Positions 46,621-57,808 of a DNA stretch of 64,000 nucleotides are shown in pieces; position 1 is the stretch's first letter; every line of letters begins with the position of its first letter. Source of the DNA: Cristatella mucedo (taxonomy: Eukaryota > Bryozoa > Phylactolaemata > Cristatellidae); NCBI GenBank assembly GCA_009760855.2, contig WPIO01000204.1:1-64000 (forward strand), read 5' to 3'. The notes under the pieces were generated by a model. The model worked only from the letters and a program-made list of their open reading frames with translations, had not been told where the DNA came from and searched no databases. Position numbers and translations under genes: made by a program.

Positions 46621-49600
46621 GTAAGTGCCCTCGCTGGCGCCGCCGCCCGGCCGGCGCTGTCGCGCCTCCGTTCAGCTTCGAAGGCCGGGCCAGAGGCTTG
46701 CCGCCCTGTCCTGCCCGGCCCAGGCTGGCCGCACGCTGGGCACCGTATTGGCTGTCTCGCTAATTCTCCGGCTCACGCGCTAGCGCGCTGCCCGTCTTCC
46801 AGATCCCGAGCTGTGGTCGGTGAGCGACGCTCGCAAATGGCTCGCCTGGATGGTCGAGAGCTATCGGCTGCCGCGAATCGCCGACTGCCTCGCCTTCGAC
46901 GGCCCGTCGCTGTGCAGCTTCAGCGAGGAGGAGCTGACCCTTCTCTGCGGCTCTCCCGAGGTCGGCAGCAAGGTGGCTGCGCAGCTGGAAGTGTGGAAAA
47001 ACGGTACGGCCAACGACCCATGCTCCAAGGCTCCTTCCTTACCCCCCCTCCTCCTCCTCCTCCTCGGGCCTTGCCCCAACCCTCAAAATATCGTGAGACT
47101 GAGAGCCGAGCAGTACAGGCCAGCTCCTCCACCCTGTCGCACGCGACCATCCCCAACCGTAGAGAATGAAATTTAGCTGATTCAACAGCCTCATTAGTAT
47201 CGCGGCGAAAGAGCCTCAAAGGCTCTCATCACTGCTTGCAGTGGGCAACAAAGGATCGCCCATTGCAGGGCTCGAACCCACTGCCTGAGTCGTTACCACC
47301 TTACCTCCTGGGCCAAGACCCTGGAGCAACAATCTTCTCCTGTCGTAGAACGATCTACCCCACAACGATTCCTCCTCAACCGTCGAACGGTCATACCCAA
47401 TCGTGGAACGATCCTACCCAAGAGTAGAACGGTTCTACCCAACCGTACAACCCACCCCCCTGCAATTTCCCGGATGCAGCTGGTGGGGGTTATTCTCTGG
47501 AATGCAGCAGCTGCTTGTCGTGACCCCGAGAAATTGCATCCTCTGGCCACCAGGCTAATTTGCCTGGCAGCCGCGACCAGGCAAGTAGCTGTCGGTTGTC
47601 GTTTGAGCCACACAGTCCTTCGTCGCCTGCCACTGTTTCGTCTGTCCTCATCGGTGAATTCGGCCGAGGTGGTCGATCAGGGCTCGTGGCATCTCTATAA
47701 TCTTCCTGAGCCCTGCGAGAATGCCATCTAACCCTGTAGATGGCTGCTTGGCAGCTGTGGTTGCTCTCTCGTGAACTCTCGTGGTCTTGACTTGGCCCAA
47801 GCAGCAGCCGGCCCCGGCTAGACACTGCTGAAACTTCTGTCTGCCGGCTAAGACATCTGACCGAAGACGCCATAACCATAGGCCCACGTGTCTGAGCCTG
47901 GGGCTAAGGTGCTAAGGTCATTTTCTTCCTGAGTTCGAGTCCTGCTTTTATAAATGAGGCTGGGGTTCGATCATCTGACCCTTAATTACTTTACCTCGGG
48001 GTAGTACACAGCCACTAGCACAGCACCACCGTCGTCAACTTCTGGAAGATGGCTGCTTTCGGCTTGGGTTTCATCTTCGCGGCTCATCTTGCTTTGTCTG
48101 CATGCATGCTTGTATTATAGGCAGCACCGAATACTTTAACGTGCAGTGGGCAGTACTGCACACCATGCCAGCCATGCGATATGTTTAATAAGTAACATGC
48201 AAGAGCACCGAATTGTTCGACATGATTGTGTCGAACGAGAACCAACACCATCTTCCATATAAACGAAAAGCTTGTTCTCATTCGTGGTTTACCTCTACTG
48301 CTAGCTTCATGTTGCCTTGAGGGGGATCTTTGGCTTGAGGAAGGGAGGGTCTTCGGCTTGGTGAAGAGGGATTGTGACTCAGAAATCAGTCGAGCGTTTG
48401 CTGCCACTTGTCGAAGGTTCCGAGCCTGCCTATTGGCCTGCCTCAGTAATGCTGATTAATGCTGCTGAAATCCTTCTTGGGATTAGCTGACACTGTTAGC
48501 TCCATGAACTACATCAGATGACTATTAACCATGAACTGGCAAGCTTACCCTAGACATCAACAATCCCTAGGGTGACCTGACCTGAACTTTGGCTTGTTCG
48601 GGCTTTGCCTCAAGCGAATGTGTCGGTTTAATGAATATACCACCCCTTCCTTCATCTGAACATCATAGTTCTATGTCAACGCTGTTGTACGGTCGAGTGC
48701 AATTGGGTGCCTAGGGATCATATGTGGGAGCGTGTAGGATCCCGTGTAAGCTACCTAACGCGACTTAGCCATGCAAAGCTAACACAGTGAGCAACCGCAT
48801 GGCATCTTTTTTTGCAGCCTGCAAGATTCAAGGGCAGCTGCCATTCTCGTTCTTTCCCATCATCAGCCCGACTGAGGCAACCTGCCAGTACAGGTTGCCA
48901 GTGCCTACTGCTGACTCTGCTGCCAGTGGAGGCTTGCTGTCGCCGTGCCTCAGCCCGAGCAGTGCCACTGCGCACAGCCCCTACTCCTCGTGTTCCGACA
49001 TGTCGCAGAGCAGCTGCGATGGCATGTCCTCGCACGACGAGTCATCTGAGGACTGTAAGTGCATCTCCGGTGCACCCTGTCGACTTCAGCCTCTATCTTC
49101 ACGGTCATTCGGTCACTTGCCCTGCAGCACTCCCCAAGATCTTGCTTTGATCCGAAAGGGGCGTGGTCAAGAATAGATGGCATGAAGTGCACGAGCTGCT
49201 GATATTAGAAAACAGGAGGGAGCTACAGCGAGCAAGAGACAGACAGACAGACAGACGGATGGACATGTAGAAACAGATTAACAAGCAGAGAGCTAGAGAT
49301 GGACAGGCGTAAATAAATTCTGCTGTACATGGGGGATGGTGAGGTCAGTCAAACATTCCGGTAGCGATCTAGGAGATGTAGTCAGTGCCGAGCTGAGTCA
49401 GAGAACCTGCCTTCCTCGGTCCAACGAGTGCTCCTGAGTGCTATGAGCAATGTTCCATAACGTGAGAGGTTAGCAGCATCACTTGAAAGAGCTAGTGCAG
49501 ACCCTGCCTCCTTGATAGCTGGGCATAACAATGGCGCTTTGTTTATCGTGGGCTTTGTTATCTCTATGCCGAGACATACCTCTCAGCCTGCCGTGCCGTG

Positions 49601-50354
49601 CCCTGCCCGAATGCACACCCATGCCGTTCGGTAATGTGACAGCCTTGATCCCTCTGGCTGATGCTTGGTTATGTTCTAGTTAACCTCACCTTATCTTCCT
49701 TGATTACTATGGCCTGTATGTGCACCAAACAAATTCTTTCGTAGATGATAAGCCTGTTGTACAGCTGTAGTAAACAGCTTGGCACGGCATAAGCAAGGGC
49801 ACATGCAGGTAAACAGACCTTATCAATGGGTCTGTGGACGTTGGCTCTACCTTCTTCTAGGGCTGAAGCTTCCCACGCACGTGCCACCCCCAAGCACACA
49901 CGCTCACACACACTCACGTAAGCATGTTTGTGTCATTCTAGGCTTGCCGAAAACACTGCACCAGTTTCTGCCATCATACAAAGAGGAAGGGGAGAACGGA
50001 GAGTGAGAGGGAAGGTGGGAAGGAGTCGGTGGAGGACACCTGCTTAGATTTAGTGTCTCCTCAACAGCCTTGCAGTCCTGCTGACTCAGCCGATGGCTTG
50101 CTGGGCTGTTGCCGTAAGCCCGTGACCATCGGGCTTTGCGACTTTAGGACCTATCCCTAACGACCAGCTTCTCCATTGGGTTAGTTCTCTGGCAATCACC
50201 GGTGTTGCCGTACTCTCTTCCTCTCTCGTCGTCTCCGCCCTCGTTTTTCTCAATTCTCCCTCCTCCTCCTCTCTCTCTCTCCCCCCACTCTTCTCTTTCA
50301 CTTGTGACCCTAACGTTCCACCTACCATCTCTTTCTATCTTTCCTCATTCCATT

Positions 50355-50424
<70 letters not shown>

Positions 50425-52213
50425 TCCCTCTCTCCCTGTCCATGTTTTCTTTCTAGCTCCCTCTCATTTGCTCTCTCCCTTAATAATATTGCACTTGATA
50501 ATATATATTGCCTTAACTGCTCTCCAGCATTCTCTCACTCCCATCTGCATAATTTTGCACTCCTATTGTTCCTTTACCCTGGTCAGACTGGCAATAACTG
50601 CTTTTGCTTTTTCTACATGCTTGTTCATTTCTCTCCATTTAAAGCTCAAAGGGTATTCACTTTCCTTTCTCGTCTTTCAAACCAGCCGTCTCACCGTCCA
50701 TACCCATCTTTCGAAATAAACCTTGAAATTTCACTCGCTGACGATGCGGTGTGCTTGATGCAATGCTATATGGCAGACAACTGAACTACAGCACGACTCC
50801 AACTGCCTTTTTTTTTACTTTGCCTTCAGGTTGCATGGTTGGTGGTCAGCCGAGTCCACGGTTTGGGCGGCAGCCTGTGCACTTGTGGGAGTTCCTGAAG
50901 GAGCTCCTGCTAGCGGGTGAAGAGGACTGCATACAGTGGATCGACAAACCCAAAGGTCAGTAGTCATGTCTAACAGCAACAGCAAGCTCTCACATGCCGA
51001 GTTTGGCTCAGTTGTGTATCCACGATCCTGTGCAATGGTAGCACTCCGGTCTTCAGCACTGATCCATGTGGTAGCAAATCAGGTTTATCTCAAATCAGGT
51101 TCACTGCACGGACATGGATTAACCCTAAATCCATATCGGTCACATCGCTGAACCTCGCAAGTGTCAAACATCTGCCTCTCAACCTCTTGCGGTTGTGCTC
51201 CTGCGGTGAAGAATCGTGCGAGTCACATTACTCTTGCTCTCTTTTGCATATCTGCATCCATGTCATCTCTCTGTCATGCTGTATTTCGTCCGTGCGTGCA
51301 GCTCAGAGTAGCAGGTTGGCTTGCAGCTTTTTATTTGAATATCAAGTCAGGAGATGATGCGATATCAGTAGCTAATGAGTTCCACACTTTGGGAGCATAG
51401 CAGCCGAAAGCATGGTCTCCAAAGGATTTTAGGCTCGTTTGAGGTGAAACTAGAAAACGCGAGGTTGGTCTACCTATGATGGTCCATCGTGGGCTTTTGC
51501 GTCCATGCCTGCTTCAAGCGATCCCTTCTGCCCAAGCTCATATTGACCAGAAAATGAGCAGCTGAAAAAAATTGAAAGTCGAAGCTGTATTCGCTTGCCA
51601 TTACGAGCTGTTTTACTGTGTAGGCAGGTGCAGCACTACCCTAGTCGGTGGGCAGATGGTGTGTAGGGTGGCTGATACTTGAGCCGGCTTTGACCGGCCA
51701 GTCTTAGGATGCTGAAGGGGTATGCCACCGATTGGGTTGGTGCTCTGGGTTTGTGACTGCCGCCTGGCTTTTGAAAGGAGATTCAGGTCAGTGCCACACC
51801 TCTTCCGTGTTCCCCGTGAGCACTGCAGCCATGGTTGGTAGCAAGCCTTTGCCTCAGCCTAGTGCTAGCTGTCAGGTGTATGTAGCTCTCTTCCGTCTTG
51901 CCTGCTTGTGCTGCTAGTGAGCGTTGCTTGAAGTGCTGCACTCCCAGCTGCTCGTACGATCTAACTTACACTCGTCGTACTCGCCTGCAAAGATTTACAA
52001 CTGCACAATGGGAAAATCTTTGCAGGAATCTTTCGAATCCACGACTCGGCACGAGTGGCAAAGCTGTGGGGTCAGCGAAAGAACCGCCCAGCCATGAACT
52101 ACGACAAGCTGAGCCGTTCTATCAGGCAGTACTACAAGAAGGGCATTATCAAAAAGACGGCTCAAAGCAAACGGCTCGTGTACCAGTTCTGTGAGCCTTA
52201 TCTCAGCCGCTGA
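46302..52213 (+). CDS. SPDEF: SPDEF/PDEF-like ETS transcription factor (five exons)
   Basis: The coding sequence joins 46302-46620, 46803-47003, 48818-49054, 50830-50955 and 52026-52213, with introns in phase 1 throughout and GT/AG ends. The product is about 356 residues, close to mammalian SPDEF (335). Residues ~90-173 form a Pointed (SAM/PNT) domain with its leading helix, and ~268-352 an ETS domain with MNYDKLSRSIRQYYKKGII, the SPDEF-type recognition helix. Arg325 and Arg328 are the conserved DNA-contacting arginines. The linker (175-252) is Ser/Pro-rich. SPDEF proteins are nuclear DNA-binding regulators, in known animals tied to secretory epithelial and germline or ectodermal programmes; the role here is inferred. 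The start at 46302 (GCCATGA) has a better Kozak context than the in-frame ATG at 46239, which would add 21 residues. Confidence 0.93.
46803..47003 (+). CDS. SPDEF: SPDEF exon 2 (Pointed domain)
   Basis: The acceptor CTTCCAG precedes it and the donor ACG/GTACGG follows. It codes NPELWSVSDARKWLAWMVES...YRLPRI...LCSFSEEELTLLCGS...AAQLEVWKN, residues 107-173. The WS..D..KWL opening, YRLP and the closing L.VWK are typical of the SPDEF Pointed domain, a protein-interaction module. Intron 1 is only 182 bases and CpG-rich. Confidence 0.95.
47174..47325 (-). mobile_element. SINE-B copy in SPDEF intron 2
   Basis: AGCTGATTCAACAGCCTC terminus, AGAGCCTCAAAGGCTCT stem, B-box-like GGGCTCGAACCC and head TTACCTCCTGGGCCAAG, all in the family order and antisense to SPDEF. 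Confidence 0.85.
47343..47456. repeat. 21-bp minisatellite in SPDEF intron 2
   Basis: About five units of roughly 21 bases share the pattern CGT.GAACG.TC.TACCCAA. One unit contains TAGAACGGTTCTA, a perfect 6-bp inverted repeat around a single base; the others keep partial dyads. Confidence 0.85.
47457..48817 (+). other. Remainder of SPDEF intron 2, with tRNA-like SINE head
   Basis: At 47889-47955 the order GAGCCTGGGGCTAAGG (A-box-like) and GAGTTCGAGTCCTGC (B-box-like) suggests a plus-strand tRNA-like SINE head, not a functional tRNA. A polypyrimidine acceptor (CATCTTTTTTTGCAG) ends the intron. Confidence 0.5.
48818..49054 (+). CDS. SPDEF: SPDEF exon 3 (linker)
   Basis: Residues 174-252. It begins with the end of the Pointed domain (ACKIQGQLPFSFFP) and continues into a Ser/Pro-rich stretch (LSPCLSPSSATAHSPYSSCS) and an acidic end (SSHDESSEDC). 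It ends GGACT/GTAAGT. SP dipeptides are possible proline-directed phosphorylation sites. The linker shows no strong family similarity, so exon identity rests on phase, strong splice sites and the lack of another open path. Confidence 0.85.
49055..50829 (+). other. SPDEF intron 3
   Basis: Contains a GACA repeat (49238-49257), a CT-rich region with a long (CT)n tract (50355-50420), and at 50484-50505 a LINE-1 tail-like TAATAATATTGCACTTGATA scrap. It ends TTTACTTTGCCTTCAG. Confidence 0.7.
50355..50420. repeat. (CT)n microsatellite in SPDEF intron 3
   Basis: Pure CT tract in a broader pyrimidine-rich region 50210-50470. Confidence 0.97.
50830..50955 (+). CDS. SPDEF: SPDEF exon 4 (first half of ETS domain)
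   Basis: Residues 253-294: a short basic lead (PSPRFGRQ) and then PVHLWEFLKELL...CIQWIDKPK, the first helix and strands of the winged-helix ETS fold. The acceptor is TGCCTTCAG and the donor AAAG/GTCAGT. The loop LLLAGEEDCIQW is three residues shorter than in human SPDEF, as I recall it. Confidence 0.95.
51330..51480 (-). mobile_element. LINE-1 fragment in SPDEF intron 4, antisense
   Basis: Matches 31985-32095 in order: AGTCAGGAGATG, GAGTTCCACACTTTGGGAGC, GGTCTCCAAAGGATTTTAGG, then GAAACTAGAAAACG. It lacks the 3' tail and is diverged. Confidence 0.75.
52026..52213 (+). CDS. SPDEF: SPDEF exon 5 (second half of ETS domain and stop)
   Basis: Residues 295-356 then TGA. Codes GIFRIHDSARVAKLWGQRKN, RPAMNYDKLSRSIRQYYKKG and IIKKTAQSKRLVYQFCEPYL. 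All key ETS positions are present, including the tyrosines and the two recognition-helix arginines. Only four residues follow the domain, so the ETS domain is at the very C-terminus, as in SPDEF. The acceptor is TCTTTGCAG. Confidence 0.97.
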
Positions 52214-54073
52214 TTATGCTAGCAGTGTTGAGGCTTGCTGTGCCCTACAAGCCTCTGGGCCACCATTGCCGCTGTCTGGTTACACCTGCCATAGCTTATG
52301 GGGCTTTATCCACTATCCACACTTTACCAAGGCATCACCTGATGTCGGCAGACCAACCAGCTAGAGCCGGCATGTAGTGCGTGCCTTCACTGCACGCTGA
52401 GAGCTACAGCTCCAAATCGCTTGTTGGAGATCGGCTGGCCTCAGAAGCGCACCGGATCCACAAGCCTACAGGTTTGACCAGGATTGCGACTGAAAAGCAT
52501 CGAATGCTGTGCCTCACCAGTCATCGGATTCTATGCTGTCGAAGCGGCAACAAGAATGGTGGCCATCTGCCCTGTAGCGGAAAATTCGTGCTCGTAGTCA
52601 CCTCCACGTTTGCAGCAACTGTGCAAAGTGGAGGCACTGTCAGAACAAAGGTGCTGTAAGTGACAGCCTCAGTTGCTTTTGCACTGCAAACTATTTTTGT
52701 AGTTTTCTAAAGCATCATCAGTGGACAGCATGGTAATTACCATTTTTCAGCATCTGAAAAACTTGCACACGGGCCAGTGTTAAAAGTGGCCCACACGTGG
52801 ATGAGTACAAATGTTGGCGATTCGGAGGCCAATTCTGTACAGATTGGTGCTGGCCCTAAGTCGTGCTTCTGCTCAGTCGTTTTTGTTGGTTGCAGTAGCC
52901 TTCACATTGTGGAATGGGCACATGTGCAACAGATTGAATTCCTGTTTTTCATGATGTATGCAATTTGTTGTGTTTGCATTATGTGCTTGGCAAGCAGAAT
53001 ACACCAGTTTTTTCAATTACTGCCAAGGCTCAGATTGCACTCGATATCTGCCAGCAGCCTAAGCGAGGGTCACCAGATGGCAGATAACCTTTCCAACCTC
53101 TATCTCCCTCTGGGTACTGAGCATTAGCTAGCACCATCAAAAAGTTATATCGGATTTTCAACCTGAGGTGCAGCATATCCATAGACCTTGCACAGCAGAT
53201 CTCGGGAGTACCTATCCCAGGCTTGTGTACCGACCCCTACTGAACTGCCGAATCCTGCCTGTGGCTGGGACTAAGATTAGGGCATGCAATTAGGCCTGCA
53301 ACCTTCGACGGTTGGTGATCTGCCGGTGCCGAACTCGGGCCTATTCGGTCGTAGTGCCTGCACCATGTCCATTCCGTGTCATTAATTCTAGGCTGATACA
53401 CAAATGACTGCTTTTCCCCAAGCAATTACTAGAATTGGCCTCGTGACATTGCGATATGGGCAGTATAAAGAAGCCGGCTGAGTAACCACATCTGGCTGTT
53501 TTCAATGAGCAGGTGGCAGGACAGGGTCACAAGTTTGGGAGCTGGCTAGCTGATTCAAATGAGGCAAACAGTCTTTGGTCACCGAAAGCTAATCACTTTC
53601 CATACTCATCCTCTTGTCAGGAGCAGTCCTCTTGTCCTGCACCATCCAACAGCTGTCAGCTCGACTGCACGCGATTGCATTTGAAATGTGCACTAGCCTC
53701 TACTCTTATGAAATCAGGTAATACTCCAACTTTGTAAGGTAGACTTAAGTGACTGCTGTGCTTACTAGCCCACCAGCCGTGCTGAGAGCGAACCTGCAAT
53801 TCTATCTTTGTAAAAAAATCTGTATGGCAGAAAACAAAAATCAAAAACTGAGTTTTTCAGTTTAGTTGGCTCTTGTATCACTGCAAATTTCTGTTGTCTT
53901 ATCATAAGTATGCAGACGAAATACATTTTGCTTTTGGCATTTACATTCATTTGGGCTCTCTTTTCATTAGCCAGTGTTGGCAAGCAACTCAGCAGTGACC
54001 AAAATTGTAGGTAAATGCTGTCCCGGCAGGCAGCTATCCACGACATATCTACAGGCCAAGGAGTGGAGTGCAA

Positions 54074-54079
54074 AATAAA
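54074..54079 (+). terminator. Candidate polyadenylation signal AATAAA
   Basis: First AATAAA on the plus strand downstream of the SPDEF stop, about 1.86 kb after it, followed by an ACACACAC run. Motif only. Confidence 0.3.
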
Positions 54080-55061
54080 GACACACACACTTCTCTCAGA
54101 TGTCGTGGATTGTCAGCTGCCGGCAATACAGGTTGCCGAAAACTCACAGCCTCCCACCAGAGTACTGCACCGCCTACCGCAACTTGACCCCGAATGTGTT
54201 CTTAGAGCAACACCAGTGCTCACTTGGCAGAGCCTCAGACAATCACGGAGCCGATTCAATAGTTGCCCCGTCGAGTTGGGTTGTGGGTGGCATTTTGTAG
54301 AGCTCAGTTCAGCACATTGGTTTCTCTTCTTGGTTCTTTGGAGACCAGCAATCTCTGTTGTAACAGGAGTCACCACCAGCCTGCAGCCGATCCACGCTGG
54401 CCTGTCCAAATGAGTTCTCGAGCAAATGTTTGTTCAGACCAAGAAAGTCCAAGGTCCTCACTCGAGTTTATGCTGTCGATGTGCACCTATGACCTTAAAC
54501 AGCATCTGCTCGAATCAATCCCACATGCTGCACATCAAAACTTTTTGGCACACCTCATTAAAGCCTTCAGTATGAGCAGGATAGCATGCTCGGTCGCCAC
54601 CGATCTGACCTAAAAGACACTTTGTTACTTTAGTAACCTCTACTTGCTGATCGGCAGCTACTTGACACCTTGGAGTTAGGGCCGCGGTCCAGACGATGAC
54701 TGCTACTGTCATGGTCAATGGATCTTTTCAAATCAGTGATTTAAGCTAGCTATTGTCATGGCTTAGAGGCCAAGGAAAACCGCAGGGAAACACTACAGCT
54801 GTCATCACTAGGACCATGACCACCACTGCCTCCAGCACAACACCACCATCCACCACCAATCGCCTCATCCTCACAACCACACAGAAAGCTCTCTGCAAAT
54901 TAGTGTTGATATTCAACAGCAGCTGCCTTGGACGTGAGTAAAACCTTGTTAGAAAGTGTCCGAATGGACTGCAGTAGTGCGGAAAGGAAAAGTTAGAGGC
55001 ACCCTGAGCGTGCTAACAACTGCCATGGCTATTGGTTTGCCTGGGTCAAGGCTTTCATTTC

Positions 55062-55067
55062 AATAAA
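55062..55067 (+). terminator. Candidate polyadenylation signal AATAAA
   Basis: Second AATAAA, about 2.85 kb after the stop codon, followed by an A-rich stretch. Motif only. Confidence 0.3.
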
Positions 55068-55729
55068 AAAGAACTGGATGCCTCATTCTTTGGCATTATA
55101 GATGCAGCAGGTGACTGAATTGTGAACAGCCAGCAGGACAGAGTACCTTGCATGGTGGCTATTTGATATCGAGCAACACTACTTGAGCTGTACGTCGGTG
55201 AGACTTGGACTGCACAAATAGATGCGAGCGTTTATACAATGCAAGCCTAGTGTACGCAATGGGCTTAACTCTAAATAGTAATAGCAATAAAAAATAATGA
55301 TAAGCCGTTTGGATAGCATTCTAAGAGAACCAAATGTTTATCTAGACACTTGAAAACTCTCTGCAAGAGAAGCAACAAACATGGGTTAGTAACATGCAAG
55401 GTATCATGCTTAGACAAGGACACAAAACACACACACACACACACTACCATTCTTTTAAGCAGCCTGTACATGCCGTACATTAAGTAGGAAATGTCTGTAA
55501 TCTTCTGGGGCATGACAACTAGCATGTCCCCGGCTCTGAGAGATTCCTGGACGTAAGCTTCTTTAGGGGAGACCTGTAAGCGATATATTTTCTCTGTGCA
55601 GGCCTACCATTAACTTACCCCTGGATTTAGTGGCGTAATGCAAATGATAAATCGAGAGGTTTGGACATTGAAATAGGCAAAGCCACTCAGTGATTAACTT
55701 TCCTTTTCCCTACTCCCAGGTTTCTTGCC

Positions 55730-55880
55730 TTCTGTGCAGCACACTGTACCTGCTGCTTTCGGATGTTACCACTAATCGTTCGGTTATGCTTTCTACGCAG
55801 CGTTTGTAAAGTGCGGAGAAAGAGATTCGGTTCTCTGAGGGCGCTATAAAATGTATTTTTTTATTATTAATAATGTTAAC
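55730..55880 (+). mobile_element. LINE-1 terminal 3' fragment
   Basis: TTACCACTAATCGTTCGG, then the hairpin with inner arms AGAGATTCGGTTCTCT and right arm GGGCGCTATAAAATG, followed by a T-rich ATTATTAATAAT tail. Confidence 0.85.
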
Positions 55881-56566
55881 GATTCACACTACCGCAGTGC
55901 GAAAGCAGCAGCTTGCACGAGTCTCCTACGCTAGCACTGGTGCATCGCCTCTGTCATCTTGCTAGGCAGAACCTGTGATGCATATGCAACTCAAACAGCC
56001 CTGCCATAATGGCTGGGACAGCTGAGAACATTTCCCAGCTAATGGCTGCCGAAGCATAAGTAAGTACATACTGTAAGTATGGTCACAAACTAGCTGTACC
56101 ATCGATGGGAAGCAGCTGATTAGCTAGACCGAAGTCACTTGGCCAATTAGGCCAAGTAGTTAGCAAACAAATAAAACCATAAGCAGCTCTCCTGAAGACA
56201 AGCTCACATTTGTTTCAACGCTGAGTTGTTTCCCTACTGACTACTGGGATGTTTTCGAAACTGAATACTGCATTGTGGTGAAAGCAAGTTGGTAGATCCT
56301 GGCTGTTGCAGATGAATTTAGCAACAACTTGAAATGCAAGGAAAGACGCGATGCTGTCCTTATCATGCCAAACTGCTCAAAAGTAAGTAGATGGTACATA
56401 CACTCCCCAATCGGTAAGTGAACGACGGAAGTACTACACAGCCCGATTGCAGTGCTGCAGGTCACGTGCTTTGATACCTCTCCCAGCAAAGAGGCAATCA
56501 ACAATACCCTTGTGGAATTGGTTACTGGAACCCAAAACTAGACGGCGCTTGATATAGCCTATTCGA
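55881..56566. other. Intergenic stretch, nothing recognised
   Basis: One minus-strand frame of 87 codons (56241-56504), unrecognised. Confidence 0.4.
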
Positions 56567-56574
56567 TCGAGGTC

Positions 56575-57384
56575 GTGGCAGACCAGCTGAACTCATATAT
56601 CGAAACCTCACACCTTGCTAGTAAGTTCCAGTCTGGCTTTAGAGCTAATCACTCCATAGAGTCAGCATTGCTTCGGGTATACAACGACCTACTTAGGAAT
56701 GCAGGCATGGGTAGAGTGTCTCTTCTTGTTTTGCTCGATCTTTCGGCAGCTTTTGATACCATCGATCACAAAGTACTTCTAGAGCGCCTCTCATCTCGCC
56801 TGGGCATCACTGGCACTGCTCTACAATGGTTCAGATCATATCTCAGTGGGAGACTCCAGAGTGTTGACGTGAATAGACAAAGATCATCTGAAGTACCTCT
56901 AAAATATGGAGTACCTCAGGGCTCCGTGCTAGGTCCGGTCCTTTTCACCGTTTATACTCTCCCTCTCGCTGATGTGATTGCCAAGCACAATCTAGGCTTT
57001 CACTTCTATGCGGATGACACTCAGTTGTACCTTTGCTTTGATCCCTCCCAGCCTTCGAGCACCTCAAATTCTCTAAACTCACTAGCTGCATGCATTGATG
57101 ACATCCGCACATGGATGGCAGCAAATTTTCTAAAACTGATCGATGACAAAACAAACTTACTAGTTATGGGCAAACCTAGTGTTATTCGGATATTGGAAAG
57201 GCTATCTCTCAAAATTGGCTCTGCCAGCATATCTCCTGTCGAATCAGCTCGAAATCTAGGTGTCATATTTCAAAGCGACCCCTCGTTAGACGACCATATC
57301 AGCTCCACAGTCAAATCTGCCTATTTTCAGCTACACAACATTGCTAAAATTCGGGCTTGTTTAGATTTATTATACCACGTCTAA
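56575..57384 (+). pseudogene. LINE-1 reverse transcriptase core, 5'-truncated and frameshifted
   Basis: The open frame of 269 codons contains SKFQSGFRANHSIESALLRV (RT block 2), LLVLLDLSAAFDTIDH with the metal-binding Asp at ~55, YGVPQGSVLGP at 111-121, FHFYADDTQLYL with the YADD catalytic box at 145-148, and SARNLGVIF. The RT polymerises cDNA from the element's RNA at a nicked genomic site. The frame ends in LLYHV because of one extra base near 57367-57373 relative to the 25 kb copy, and continues in another frame at 57401. With no 5' part the copy is dead on its own. Confidence 0.93.
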
Positions 57385-57400
57385 ACTGGTCCATGCATTC

Positions 57401-57808
57401 GTGACATCTCGTCTCGACTTCTGCAACTCACTGCTTACTGGCCTACCAGTATGTGTGACCAGACGATTGCAGCAGGTGCAAAGCTCTGCAGCCAGGCTTG
57501 TCTGTCGTGAGCGTCGCAGTTGCCACATTACTCCATTTCTCGCCGACCTGCACTGGCTACCAGTCAAGCAGCCGATCGACTTCAAGGTTTTGTCGCTCAC
57601 TTTTAGGTCCCTTCATTCTATGGCTCCAGCCTATCTCTCCGACATACTCCCCCATCAGGCCAAGCATCGTACTACCCGCTTTTCGGAATCCAACAGTCTA
57701 GAAATACCTAGTACAAACCTTAAATCCTTTGGAGACCGTGCATTTAGTTCGTATGCTCCCAAAGCCTGGAACTCCCTCCGACCTACGCCAGAACATCCCC
57801 TGACCTGA
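57401..57808 (+). pseudogene. LINE-1 RT C-terminal region, second frame
   Basis: 135 codons: [70 protein letters not shown] and AFSSYAPKAWNSLRPTPEHP, then a stop. The stop comes from a one-base loss after AACTCCCTCC near 57777. The 32 kb copy keeps that base and reads on for about 25 codons. Confidence 0.9.

Larger units (their letters stand above)
45110..47010 (+). promoter_or_regulatory. SPDEF: CpG island over the SPDEF promoter region and first exons
   Basis: CpG and overall GC rise sharply near 45110 and fall after the second coding exon. Within it lie three 13-bp direct repeats (45175-45213), C-runs at 45306-45319 and 45715-45726, and a TATAAGG at about 45559. A strong splice donor (CCAG/GTGAGT, intron start 46130) and an acceptor (CGTTTTCCAG, ending 46235) could remove a 106-base 5' untranslated intron just before the upstream ATG. 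The transcription start cannot be placed from sequence. Confidence 0.6.
52214..55729 (+). other. SPDEF 3' flank / possible 3' untranslated region
   Basis: No further coding exon was recognised. Candidate polyadenylation signals AATAAA lie at 54074-54079 and 55062-55067, and ATTAAA near 54558. Which is used cannot be told. A 132-codon frame at 54015-54413 has no recognisable domain. Confidence 0.5.

Noticed and set aside
47172-47330. tRNA gene candidates suggested by A- and B-box-like motifs here and at 1368, 35270, 41807, 43625 and 47889
   Set aside because: No cloverleaf or anticodon arm can be drawn, and the same blocks recur as dispersed SINE copies.
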